This document shows, in pieces, positions 33,562 to 40,955 of a DNA stretch of 64,000 bases. A program made the translations under genes and the position numbers. This DNA comes from Fictibacillus nanhaiensis (GTDB lineage: Bacteria; Bacillota; Bacilli; Bacillales; Fictibacillaceae), in contig NZ_JAHVJO010000003.1 of NCBI RefSeq assembly GCF_019801215.1, positions 186,001 through 250,000 of the forward strand. The letters run 5' to 3'. The notes beneath the pieces are model-generated. The model was not told the DNA's origin. It saw only the letters and a program-made list of their open reading frames with translations, and made no database searches. Within the stretch, counting starts at the first letter, position 1. Each line of letters begins with the position of its first letter.

Positions 33562-33587
33562 GTTCCCCTGTTCAGAGCGTTTTAAAC
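33562..33587 (-). promoter_or_regulatory. Sigma-B promoter of the general stress gene
   Basis: Minus strand GTTTAA, 14 bases, GGGAAC: a perfect -35 and one mismatch in the -10 relative to GTTTAA / GGGWAT. Confidence 0.7.
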
Positions 33588-33593
33588 AGTAGG

Positions 33594-34547
33594 CTAATCC
33601 TGATCGAACCAGCCTTTTTTCTTAAACCACATAGACATGATGATGCCAAGCAGAACCATTACACCGAGTACGTAAAAGTAGCCATGATCCGATTTCAGTT
33701 CGGGCATGTTCACAAAGTTCATCCCATACAAACCTGCGATAAACGTTAACGGCATAAAGATGGTGGTAATGACGGTCAGGGTTTTCATGATATTATTCAT
33801 CTTGTAGGAGTTTAGCGAGATATAGTTATCACGTATGTCTGATGTCATTTCACGTGCTGAGGCCATCATATCTGTTAATCTCAGAAGGTGATCATAAATG
33901 TCATGAAAGTAGGTTCGCTCATCGGCATCCAAACCCACTCGTTTTGACTCGAGCATGCGATAAAGAAGTTCGCGCATAGGTACCACTGTTTTTCGTAAAG
34001 AAAGCAAATCTCCTCGAATGTCAAAGATCTGGTTGATGAGCTTTGGTGCTTCATCATCTTCATTGCTTTCAATGGAAATGACACGTTCTTCTAAACCGTG
34101 CATAATTGGAAAGTACATATCCACTAGCTTGTCTATTAACTTGTGAACGAGTTCATTTTTCCCAAGTTCAATAGGAACGGATTCTAAATTCTTCATATAA
34201 TGCCATACAAAATCAATCTCGGGGACCTCTGTTTTATGAAAGGTAACAATCGTGTTTTTTGTTGTAAAAATATCAACTTCAGTAGCTTCAAGTGTTTTTT
34301 CATGAAGAGCATGAACAACATAAAATAAATGATCTTCATAAAACTCTACTTTTGGACGCTGTAAAGAGTTTACACAATCTTCTACAGCGAGTGGATGAAA
34401 GTCAAAGTAAGTTCGCAACAAATTGGTTTCTTTCGGTACGGGACTGTCAAAATCTACCCAAATCCAGTCTGCATGGAGTTCTTCCAGGCGTTCTAGCGGT
34501 GGATTAATGATTACTTTTTGATCAACAACGGCAATTATACGAATCAT
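33594..34547 (-). CDS. corA: CorA-type magnesium/divalent cation transporter
   Basis: 317 residues. Long acidic and helical cytosolic domain, then two C-terminal membrane helices joined by the signature YGMNFVNMPEL (GMN motif), ending in a basic tail (WFKKKGWFDQD). It forms a pentameric Mg2+ (or Co2+/Ni2+) channel. AGAAGGG lies before the ATG. Convergent neighbours are not present; it is followed by the sigma-B promoter of the next gene. Confidence 0.92.
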   Translation of the reverse strand: MIRIIAVVDQKVIINPPLERLEELHADWIWVDFDSPVPKETNLLRTYFDFHPLAVEDCVNSLQRPKVEFYEDHLFYVVHALHEKTLEATEVDIFTTKNTIVTFHKTEVPEIDFVWHYMKNLESVPIELGKNELVHKLIDKLVDMYFPIMHGLEERVISIESNEDDEAPKLINQIFDIRGDLLSLRKTVVPMRELLYRMLESKRVGLDADERTYFHDIYDHLLRLTDMMASAREMTSDIRDNYISLNSYKMNNIMKTLTVITTIFMPLTFIAGLYGMNFVNMPELKSDHGYFYVLGVMVLLGIIMSMWFKKKGWFDQD

Positions 34548-34690
34548 AGAAAGCCCTTCTCTCTCTTCTTATCTACTCTATCATTACCCTAATTTTGATG
34601 TTTTTTTACTTTCTAAGCAAACGAAAATAAACTCCCTTATAATTCCTTTTTTGTTAAAATCATAATTAGGAGATATTCAGGAGGTTTGTT

Positions 34691-35389
34691 ATGAAAAAAA
34701 TGATTGTGATTCTTGGCGTAATGGGTGTCTTTCTTGTTTCAGGATTTTCGGTTTACAGCTATATGAGTAAAAAAGATCAGTACATTGGTCAGACAGTTGT
34801 ACCAGAGGAACGCAACGACCTTCCCCTTTACGAGGGATTGACGTTTAGTGATCATGATTATGTGATAAAAGGAAACCACTGGCATGCTATCTATACCTTT
34901 TATAAAGAAAAACTGCCTGAAAACGGATGGAAGTTAGTGCATACACAAGCTTCATTAGAGGGAAATGGCGGGTTTAGATGGACTGGGAAAAAAATGATCA
35001 AAACCTCTCCATCGGTGGCGGATGGAACCCTTTTGAAAATGAAACAGAAATTATTTTTGACTTAAACCCTGTTCTTCATAACACTGGATTGAAGGCATTC
35101 CAGAAAAAATTTGTGTATATGCTGATCAACAGGCAACAACATGTGAGAGCATCATAGATGAAAATACGATTAAACAAATAGTCGTTTTAGTAAATGACGT
35201 TGCTTACGATAAGGAAAACGCCCCACTTCAAAAAAAGTACGGTACCATCAGGCCAATGGCAAACAGATCGAAATTCACTACAATCCAAAGCTTCCTTCAT
35301 ATACACTAAATTCAGATTTAGGACGTAAACAGATAAAATCTAATGATTTATTAGAACTGACGGGTTTAACCCATTTAATAAACCAATAA
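34691..35389 (+). pseudogene. Frameshifted gene for a membrane-anchored or secreted protein
   Basis: The first frame gives 124 residues with an N-terminal membrane helix (MIVILGVMGVFLVSGF), then RWTGK and a stop. Continuing the protein needs three same-direction one-base shifts: near 34990 in a run of seven A (then NDQNLSIGGGWNPFENE), near 35085 (then WIEGIPEKICVYADQQ...IDENTIKQIVV) and near 35255 after a run of A (then QANGKQIEIHYNPKLPSY up to the TAA at 35387). Each later piece reads like normal protein. Either the gene has decayed or the sequence has missed bases in homopolymers. AGGAGG precedes the start; family not recognised. Confidence 0.75.
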
Positions 35390-35428
35390 GAATACCTTGG
35401 CCACGATTAAATTATGGCCAAGGTATTC
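35390..35428 (+). terminator. Terminator after the broken gene
   Basis: GAATACCTTGGCC and GGCCAAGGTATTC form a perfect 13-bp stem around a 13-base loop, followed by TTTATG. Its presence directly after the final frame supports the joined gene model. Confidence 0.75.
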
Positions 35429-35429
35429 T

Positions 35430-35748
35430 TTATGCTTCCTTTTGCTGTGTTGATTCTAATAGAGGTTCATACATCATAATAGCATGGTTCTCCGTTACAT
35501 ATTCATCATCGATCAGCAAGGTTCTTTACCTTATTGTGCTGATACCACATGTCTACATCCTTTAGTTTACGAAGAAGAATCGTTTTATGCGAAGAACTGA
35601 CGAAAGGCAGTTTTTCGCGTTTTTTTGTTTTCGCGTATTCCTTGTTGTCTGTATACCATTCCAAGTATCTCTTGAGTGTATAATACTTTTTGCCTAATGA
35701 AATTCGAAATGCCGAACGTCGCTTTGGACGAAGGTCGAAATGGTTCAT
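35430..35748 (-). pseudogene. VanW family protein, internal deletion
   Basis: The 80-residue first part reads like the start of VanW-family proteins (SLGKKYYTLKRYLEWY, FVSSSHKTILLRKLKDVD, MWYQHNKVKNL) and then hits a stop at 35506. Immediately after, in another frame, the typical VanW C-terminal end appears (EYVTENHAIMMYEPLLES). The large central part of the domain is missing, so this is a gene with an internal deletion, not a simple frameshift. The start chosen is the ATG at 35748 with AAGGGGTGA upstream. VanW function is not well known. Confidence 0.75.
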
Positions 35749-35780
35749 CCTGTCACCCCTTTTGCTCAAAATCATCGTGG

Positions 35781-35821
35781 GAAATAAATTGTTGGGGGTC
35801 AGTCCCCCAACAGTTTATTTC
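35781..35821. repeat. GGGGGTCAGTCCCCC palindrome (element 1 of 3)
   Basis: GAAATAAA, then GTTGGGGGT and its mirror TCCCCCAAC, then TTTATTTC make a near-perfect 18-bp-arm palindrome in the gap between the vanW remnant and the permease gene. Related elements are at 38701-38745 and 49287-49299. Confidence 0.8.
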
Positions 35822-35850
35822 TTCATTTACCATTTATTTTCCTTTGATTT

Positions 35851-35878
35851 TTGAGTTATAGTGAAGGTATTGTATAAA
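35851..35878 (+). promoter_or_regulatory. Candidate promoter of the YcgR/YcgQ-type pair
   Basis: TTGAGT, 16 bases, TATAAA, 35 bases before the permease start codon. Confidence 0.4.
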
Positions 35879-35913
35879 AGTTATCTTTTCGAATAAAGTT
35901 TGGAGGAAATCGG

Positions 35914-36825
35914 ATGCTCGACAAAACGTTTTTACAGATGAATACCGTATTTATAAGCATCCTGATCGAAGCACTGCCTTTTGTTCTCATCGGTGTGCTC
36001 ATTGCTGGCGTCATCCAGATGTTTGTGACTGAAGAGATGGTTGCGCGCATCATGCCTAAAAATAAAGTATTAGCCGTTTTATTTGCCGCTTTTTTAGGAG
36101 CTGTTTTCCCTGCATGTGAGTGTGGAATTGTACCGATTACAAGAAGGCTGATCGCAAAAGGGGTTCCCGTTTTCGCAGCGATTCCGTTTATGCTTACAGG
36201 ACCGATTATTAATCCAGTCGTCCTTTTCTCAACATTTGTAGCTTTCGGAAATCAATGGGACATTATGATTTACAGAGGCGGACTTGCGATGGTCGTTTCC
36301 GTCCTTGTTGGCTTTTTACTTGCCGTTCAGTTTAAAAACGCAAAAGTCCTTAAAAACGAAATCGGTGTTTTGGCAAACACTCAAGGTAACATTGAACTGG
36401 CAGCTACCAGTGAAACCGTAGATATTTCATTTTACAATAAACTTAAGGGAACGCTTGTCCATGCAGTTGAGGAATTTTTCTCTGTAGGAAAATATCTTAT
36501 TATTGGTGCTTTAATTGCTGCTGGGATGCAGACATATGTCAAGACATCCACACTTTTACAGATTGGACAAGGCGAGGTTTCTTCTTCTCTCGTTATGATG
36601 GGATTAGCTTTTGTTTTATCTCTTTGCTCAGAAGCTGATGCGTTTATTGCTTCTTCCTTCCAAAGTACGTTTACCATCGGTTCTATCGTCGCGTTCTTAG
36701 TTTACGGACCGATGCTGGATATTAAAAATGTGCTTATGATGCTGGCTGCCTTTAAGAAACGACTTGTTATTCACCTTATTGGCTATATAACCTTGCTTGT
36801 ATTAATCGGATCGTTATTTCTATAA
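35914..36825 (+). CDS. Permease of the YcgR/YraQ (DUF318, UPF0718) family
   Basis: 303 residues with about eight membrane helices. The family hallmark is FPACECGIVPITRRL with two conserved cysteines, followed by FMLTGPIINPVV, and a second-half copy around SLCSEADAFIASSF. Such permeases are often encoded with a TIGR03943 partner, exactly as here (18 bases to the next gene). The transported species is unknown; metal or sulfur compounds have been suggested for relatives. AGGAGG-type site before the ATG. Confidence 0.88.
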   Translation: MLDKTFLQMNTVFISILIEALPFVLIGVLIAGVIQMFVTEEMVARIMPKNKVLAVLFAAFLGAVFPACECGIVPITRRLIAKGVPVFAAIPFMLTGPIINPVVLFSTFVAFGNQWDIMIYRGGLAMVVSVLVGFLLAVQFKNAKVLKNEIGVLANTQGNIELAATSETVDISFYNKLKGTLVHAVEEFFSVGKYLIIGALIAAGMQTYVKTSTLLQIGQGEVSSSLVMMGLAFVLSLCSEADAFIASSFQSTFTIGSIVAFLVYGPMLDIKNVLMMLAAFKKRLVIHLIGYITLLVLIGSLFL

Positions 36826-36843
36826 AAAGGAGGTGCCCATTTT

Positions 36844-37704
36844 ATGATACGGATCCTCATCTTAATCGGTTTTACATTTTTGTTTATGCATCTTCATGCG
36901 ACCGGTGATATTGGTAAATACATTAACATGAAATATTCGTATATCTCGTTTTCAGCCATTTTTATATTAGGATTCCTAACACTTGTCCAATTTTATATTT
37001 ATGGAAAAAGTGAAGATGGCGAACATGTACATGACGAATCGTGTGCCACTCATGACTGCGGACACAATCATCATAAAAAACCGTCTCGCTTTAAGAACAT
37101 GACCGTCAATAGCATTCTAATATTCCCGATTATTTCAGGTTTGTTTTTTCCGATTGCCTCTCTTGACTCCGAAACTGTCAAAACAAAAGGATTTCATTTT
37201 AAGGGATTAGAGAACGAAGGAGATTTTGGAGAACATCAATTCTTAAAACCTGATACGAGTGTATATTATGGAGAAGAAAGCTATCATTCTATTATGGATA
37301 AAGAATTAAAGCCTTTTCTTAAAGGTGATCAAGTAGTTCTAAACGATAAGAACTATTTAAAAGGGATGGAAAGCATCTATTACAAACCAGGAATTTTCCT
37401 CGGTAAAAAAGTACAGTTTAAAGGGTTTACGTATAACAGTGAGGACCAGACAAATTCGAAGAAAAATCAGCTTTTCCTTCTTCGCTTTGGTGTAATTCAT
37501 TGCATCGCGGATTCAGGGGTATTCGGCATGATGGTCGAATTTCCAAAAGGCACATCCTTCTCCAACGACAAGTGGATTGAAGTCAATGGAACGATCGAAA
37601 CGATGTATTATCAGCCCTTTAAAGCAGACATTCCCTATGTAAAAGTAACGGATTGGAAAGAAATCGAGAAGCCTAGTGAAGAATATGTTTATAGAGGCTA
37701 TTAA
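36844..37704 (+). CDS. TIGR03943 family permease partner (YcgQ-like)
   Basis: 286 residues: three N-terminal membrane helices separated by a cytosolic or external His/Cys/Asp-rich loop (HVHDESCATHDCGHNHHKK, about residues 60-80) and then a large C-terminal soluble domain with a putative ligand site (FGVIHCIADSGVFGMMVEFP). The His-rich loop is a plausible metal-binding element. It forms an operon with the upstream permease, as in Bacillus subtilis ycgR-ycgQ. Substrate not known. AGGAGGTG lies before the ATG. Confidence 0.87.
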   Translation: MIRILILIGFTFLFMHLHATGDIGKYINMKYSYISFSAIFILGFLTLVQFYIYGKSEDGEHVHDESCATHDCGHNHHKKPSRFKNMTVNSILIFPIISGLFFPIASLDSETVKTKGFHFKGLENEGDFGEHQFLKPDTSVYYGEESYHSIMDKELKPFLKGDQVVLNDKNYLKGMESIYYKPGIFLGKKVQFKGFTYNSEDQTNSKKNQLFLLRFGVIHCIADSGVFGMMVEFPKGTSFSNDKWIEVNGTIETMYYQPFKADIPYVKVTDWKEIEKPSEEYVYRGY

Positions 37705-37730
37705 AACCAGATTCCGCGTCTGGTTTTTTT
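37704..37730 (+). terminator. Terminator after the permease pair
   Basis: AAACCAGA pairs with TCTGGTTT around a 7-base loop, followed by TTTT. Confidence 0.8.
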
Positions 37731-37848
37731 ATTTGCTTTTGCTTGAATTCATTGGATTAGTTAAACAAACATTTTCTTTAGATTAGAGCTTGTTTTCACC
37801 ACTTAAAGTATCACCTGATTTGTTCCTTACATATACTAATTTATAGTT

Positions 37849-37882
37849 GGCCAAGCTTTTGCAGCTTGTGACCGGCTTTTTT
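37849..37882 (+). terminator. Hairpin with T-run upstream of the FkbM gene
   Basis: CAAGCT-TTTGC-AGCTTG with outer GGC/GCC pairing, then CTTTTTT. As it precedes the gene by about 23 bases it may be a leader terminator or the end of a short unseen transcript. The rest of the 200-base gap holds nothing else clear. Confidence 0.4.
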
Positions 37883-37904
37883 AAATGGAAGTTGGTGAAC
37901 GATT

Positions 37905-38702
37905 TTGAAAAAAGTTATAAAAAATGATGTTTCTTTTTTCGTGTCCGATGCTAAACAATTTGAATTTTTTTGGGACAATGTTTTTTCTAACCATTGGGAA
38001 GACTTTACGTTCAACATACTGGATTATTACTTACATCCTGATAAAAATTATTTAGACATCGGTGCATGGATTGGTCCGACTGTTCTATACGCTGCTAACA
38101 AAGCAAAACATACTTTTAGCATTGAGCCGGACCCTGTCGCATTTGCAGAATTACAAAAAAACATGGAAATGAACACTTCAATCGCACATAAAATCACCTT
38201 AATCAATAAAGCACTCTCCTACCAATCCGGCACCAAGAAGCTATATAAAAGAGAGCATTTTGGAGATTCAAGTTCTAGCTTAATTCCTACGTTATCAGAC
38301 GACTTTCATACGGTTTCTGTTTCTACTTTGAAGGAAGTACTCAAGGAATTTTTAATTGAAGACCTTTCACTTATTAAAATGGATATTGAGGGCGGAGAAT
38401 ACTTATTGGTCCCTAGCATGAGAAGTTACTTAAAGAAGTACAAGCCGGCCTTTTATTTATCGCTTCACCCAAATTTTTTAAAAAGTTATATGTTGAAAGA
38501 ATGTTCTTCCGAAAAAGAACGAGAAAAAACCTTTAGAAAAAGAGTGAAAAAACTGGTGAAAAGCTTAAAGATGTATGAATACATTTATGATTCATCTTTT
38601 CATCGAATAGATCAAAATGATTTTCTAGACTTACTGTTAACCATCAATGAGCCTGTTGAGTTTCTCTTCACTTCAACTCCCCTGAACACAACAAATAAAT
38701 AA
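37905..38702 (+). CDS. FkbM family methyltransferase
   Basis: 265 residues, TTG start with GGTGA upstream. FkbM-type SAM motifs: YLDIGAWIGPTVLYAA (motif I), FSIEPDPVAFAELQKN (motif II), and LIKMDIEGGEYLLVP (the D-x-E-G-x-E catalytic/metal motif). FkbM enzymes O-methylate sugars or polyketides. The strongly basic C-terminal third (EKTFRKRVKKLVKSLKMYEY) is not typical and could be a membrane or nucleic acid contact. Substrate unknown. Confidence 0.85.
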   Translation: MKKVIKNDVSFFVSDAKQFEFFWDNVFSNHWEDFTFNILDYYLHPDKNYLDIGAWIGPTVLYAANKAKHTFSIEPDPVAFAELQKNMEMNTSIAHKITLINKALSYQSGTKKLYKREHFGDSSSSLIPTLSDDFHTVSVSTLKEVLKEFLIEDLSLIKMDIEGGEYLLVPSMRSYLKKYKPAFYLSLHPNFLKSYMLKECSSEKEREKTFRKRVKKLVKSLKMYEYIYDSSFHRIDQNDFLDLLLTINEPVEFLFTSTPLNTTNK

Positions 38703-38745
38703 AATTGTAGGGGGTCTGTCCCGGGACAGACCCCTTACAATTTTC
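38701..38745. repeat. GGGGTCTGTCCC palindrome at the FkbM stop (element 2 of 3)
   Basis: AAAATTGTA-GGGGTCTGTCCC and GGGACAGACCCC-TACAATTTT form a near-perfect palindrome that begins at the stop codon of the FkbM gene. It can act as a terminator, but it resembles the other two GGGGTC elements more than an ordinary terminator. Confidence 0.85.
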
Positions 38746-38822
38746 AAACCATTTTAGTGCTATTCAACGCTCTCTTTATTTGGTATCATTTTCCTTAAAA
38801 CCATTAAGGGGTGTTGAGGACT

Positions 38823-39602
38823 ATGCGTACACTGAAACAATCGTTTAATGATGTAGCTGATTCCTACGAAAAATATCGGCCAACTTATCCTTCTCAACTA
38901 TTTACAGATATTCTTCACTACTCATTGATTGATCCACAAGATGACATCCTCGAGATTGGATGTGGCACAGGAAAAGCGACTGAAGGGTTTCTACATGACG
39001 GGTATTCAAAGATTACTTGTGTTGAATATGGAGAAAATTTAGCAAACCTTACAAAAGAAAAATTTTTAACATATCCCCAAGTTAGTGTCATTCATTCTCC
39101 TTTTGAAGATTGGGTGCCAGGCGATACGCAGTTCTCACTTGCCTTTTCCGGTACTGCTTTTCATTTTATCTCTCCACATATCGGTTATCCGAAAGTTGCG
39201 TCCTGCTTGAAAGAAGATGGAGTTCTTGCCCTGTTTTGGTTCGTGCACGTTGCATCAAATGAACCAGTCTACGTGTCAATAAATGAAGTTTACAAAGAGC
39301 ATGCTCCACACCTAGATGACTTTAGCATACCTGCAATAGAAGCATTCATTGAAGAACGAAGTAATCTTACACTAGAGTCAGGACAATTTCACAAACTTAA
39401 AGTACATACGTACAAATGGAATCAGCTTTATACGCCTGAAGATTATATTGGACTATTAAACACACATTCAGGACATCAAGTACTTCAGCACGACCAAAAA
39501 GATGCTTTGTACTGTGGCATTGAAAGAGCTATCCTTAAACACGGAGATACTGTTTCAAAAGAGCATGCAGTAGTGTTGTTTTTAGCCCGAAAAAGATCAT
39601 GA
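38823..39602 (+). CDS. Class I SAM-dependent methyltransferase
   Basis: 259 residues from the ATG at 38823 (GAGGACT before it); in-frame GTG and TTG further upstream fall in the ribosome-site area and are less likely. Motif I is ILEIGCGTGKAT with VEYGENLANLTKEK following. N-terminal helix QSFNDVADSYEKYRPTYP is typical of the small-molecule methyltransferase subgroup. Substrate unknown. Terminator lies between it and the ArsA gene. Confidence 0.85.
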   Translation: MRTLKQSFNDVADSYEKYRPTYPSQLFTDILHYSLIDPQDDILEIGCGTGKATEGFLHDGYSKITCVEYGENLANLTKEKFLTYPQVSVIHSPFEDWVPGDTQFSLAFSGTAFHFISPHIGYPKVASCLKEDGVLALFWFVHVASNEPVYVSINEVYKEHAPHLDDFSIPAIEAFIEERSNLTLESGQFHKLKVHTYKWNQLYTPEDYIGLLNTHSGHQVLQHDQKDALYCGIERAILKHGDTVSKEHAVVLFLARKRS

Positions 39603-39646
39603 ACAGCAGTTTGAATTCTATGTCATATCATATTTTTTAAAAATAA

Positions 39647-39680
39647 AAACCAGCATAAGACCAAAAGTCTGCGCTGGTTT
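39647..39680. terminator. Bidirectional terminator
   Basis: AAACCAGC and GCTGGTTT form the outer stem with inner AGAC/GTCT pairing, between convergent genes. Confidence 0.7.
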
Positions 39681-39683
39681 CTT

Positions 39684-40616
39684 TTATACATTCTGCAGTT
39701 TCTCGCTTTCAAGATAACGACTGTATTCTTCCAGTCCTTCTCTTGTCGATATATCGTGATCAAACATTGGAACATAGATCTTTTCTGTCTCATTAAACAT
39801 CTGATCAATTTCTATTAGATAAGGACGTTCAGCCTCTTTTCGATTTCTCATGAATGTGCCTTCAACATCTTCAGGAATGACTTTGTTTACGATGAGTCTG
39901 CTTACAGATATCCCATGTTCTTTTAAGGTTTTTACTGCACTTGCCGTTTCCAGTATAGGCAAACGTTCCGGATTCAACACCATCATGTACGTCGTTTTTT
40001 CCTTATTGATAATTAACTCTCTTACTTTACTAAACTTCTGTCTTCTTGCCTGCAATACCTCATATATTGGATCTTCTCTTGTCTCACCATCATACAAAAG
40101 CTGTGAATAGTTGTCCTGCACCTTTTTCCTCTTCTCTAAAAGGCCATCCATCCAGACGCCCATAAATTCAGGCAAAAGCAGTAAACGAAGCGTATGACCT
40201 GTAGGTGCCGTATCAAAAATGATCCTATCATACTCTTGGCTGTCTTCTAGAAGAATGGATGTCATTTTATCAAATACAGCCGCTTCTGCAGCTCCAGGTG
40301 ACTTGCCTGCAAGATCAAGCTGCCGGTACACTTCTTCCACCATCGTCACTTTAACGAGTCCTTTTATGTTTTGCTTGACTTGAGCCATATATGTTATTGC
40401 TTCTTGGTCTGAGTCAATCTCAACCAAATCCAGATTAGGGGCTATTTTTGTTTTGCCCCGAACTTTTTTCACTTGAAAAAGATCGCCAGTATTATGTGCG
40501 GGGTCAGTTGAAACGAGTAGCGTTTTCTTACCTTCTCTCGCACACAAAACGGCAAATGCAGAAGCGGTTGTACTTTTACCAACCCCACCTTTTCCACCAA
40601 TAAAAAAAACCTTCAT
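39684..40616 (-). CDS. ArsA/Get3 family ATPase of the cstA operon
   Basis: 310 residues. The deviant Walker A FIGGKGGVGKSTTASAFA (about residues 5-22) with the signature lysine, the switch region VSTDPAHNTGD and the family motif FDTAPTGHTLRLLLLPE are all clear. No second ATPase half is present, so it is the single-domain type. ArsA relatives power arsenite export with ArsB, or as Get3 handle membrane proteins; no arsenic gene is here. It is instead the last gene of the cstA, cory-CC-star trio, so a role tied to CstA is likely. AGGAGAG precedes the ATG. Confidence 0.85.
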   Translation of the reverse strand: MKVFFIGGKGGVGKSTTASAFAVLCAREGKKTLLVSTDPAHNTGDLFQVKKVRGKTKIAPNLDLVEIDSDQEAITYMAQVKQNIKGLVKVTMVEEVYRQLDLAGKSPGAAEAAVFDKMTSILLEDSQEYDRIIFDTAPTGHTLRLLLLPEFMGVWMDGLLEKRKKVQDNYSQLLYDGETREDPIYEVLQARRQKFSKVRELIINKEKTTYMMVLNPERLPILETASAVKTLKEHGISVSRLIVNKVIPEDVEGTFMRNRKEAERPYLIEIDQMFNETEKIYVPMFDHDISTREGLEEYSRYLESEKLQNV

Positions 40617-40627
40617 ATCTATCTCTC

Positions 40628-40891
40628 CTAACAGCAGCGTATTCCATGCAAAGGGGATTTTTCCATACCCATCCTAACGTGCCAATCGTGAAATTTTTCA
40701 AGAAGCAACGGGTACAGTTCAAGTGTGTAATAATAAGCAGGATTTGGTATTCCCAACATTTCCGATACACATAAAAGCATGAAAAGATCCTCTTCATCTC
40801 TTAGCTCTCGTGCAACCTCTACACGATGAGGCTGTTTTAATATTTGATCATACAAATCAACTGCTGTTTTTAATTTTTCTAAAAAAGACAT
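40628..40891 (-). CDS. Cory-CC-star family small protein
   Basis: 87 residues, helical, ending in the paired cysteines Ile-Arg-Cys-Cys. It matches the cory-CC-star family described for genes next to CstA of the same neighbourhood. A single Cys in the middle lies in LLCVSEMLG. It lacks a signal peptide or membrane helix. It sits between cstA and the ArsA gene, 11 bases before the latter. The role is unknown; a carrier or adaptor for the ATPase through the C-terminal cysteines is speculation. Confidence 0.8.
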   Translation of the reverse strand: MSFLEKLKTAVDLYDQILKQPHRVEVARELRDEEDLFMLLCVSEMLGIPNPAYYYTLELYPLLLEKFHDWHVRMGMEKSPLHGIRCC

Positions 40892-40955
40892 CGTTCTTGC
40901 TGCCTCCTTCTTGAAAAGAAAGTAGAGACTAGCTTACCTAGCCTCTACCTCTGTT

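Noticed and set aside
34691-35065. Annotating the 124-residue frame as an intact gene
   Set aside because: The protein pattern clearly continues in other frames downstream up to a terminator, so the frame is only the first part of a broken or mis-sequenced gene.
37849-37882. Hairpin upstream of the FkbM gene as a riboswitch
   Set aside because: Too small and simple for a known riboswitch class; kept only as a low-confidence terminator.
39684-40616. ArsA ATPase as part of an arsenic resistance operon
   Set aside because: No arsB, arsC, arsD or arsR nearby; the operon partners are cstA and cory-CC-star.
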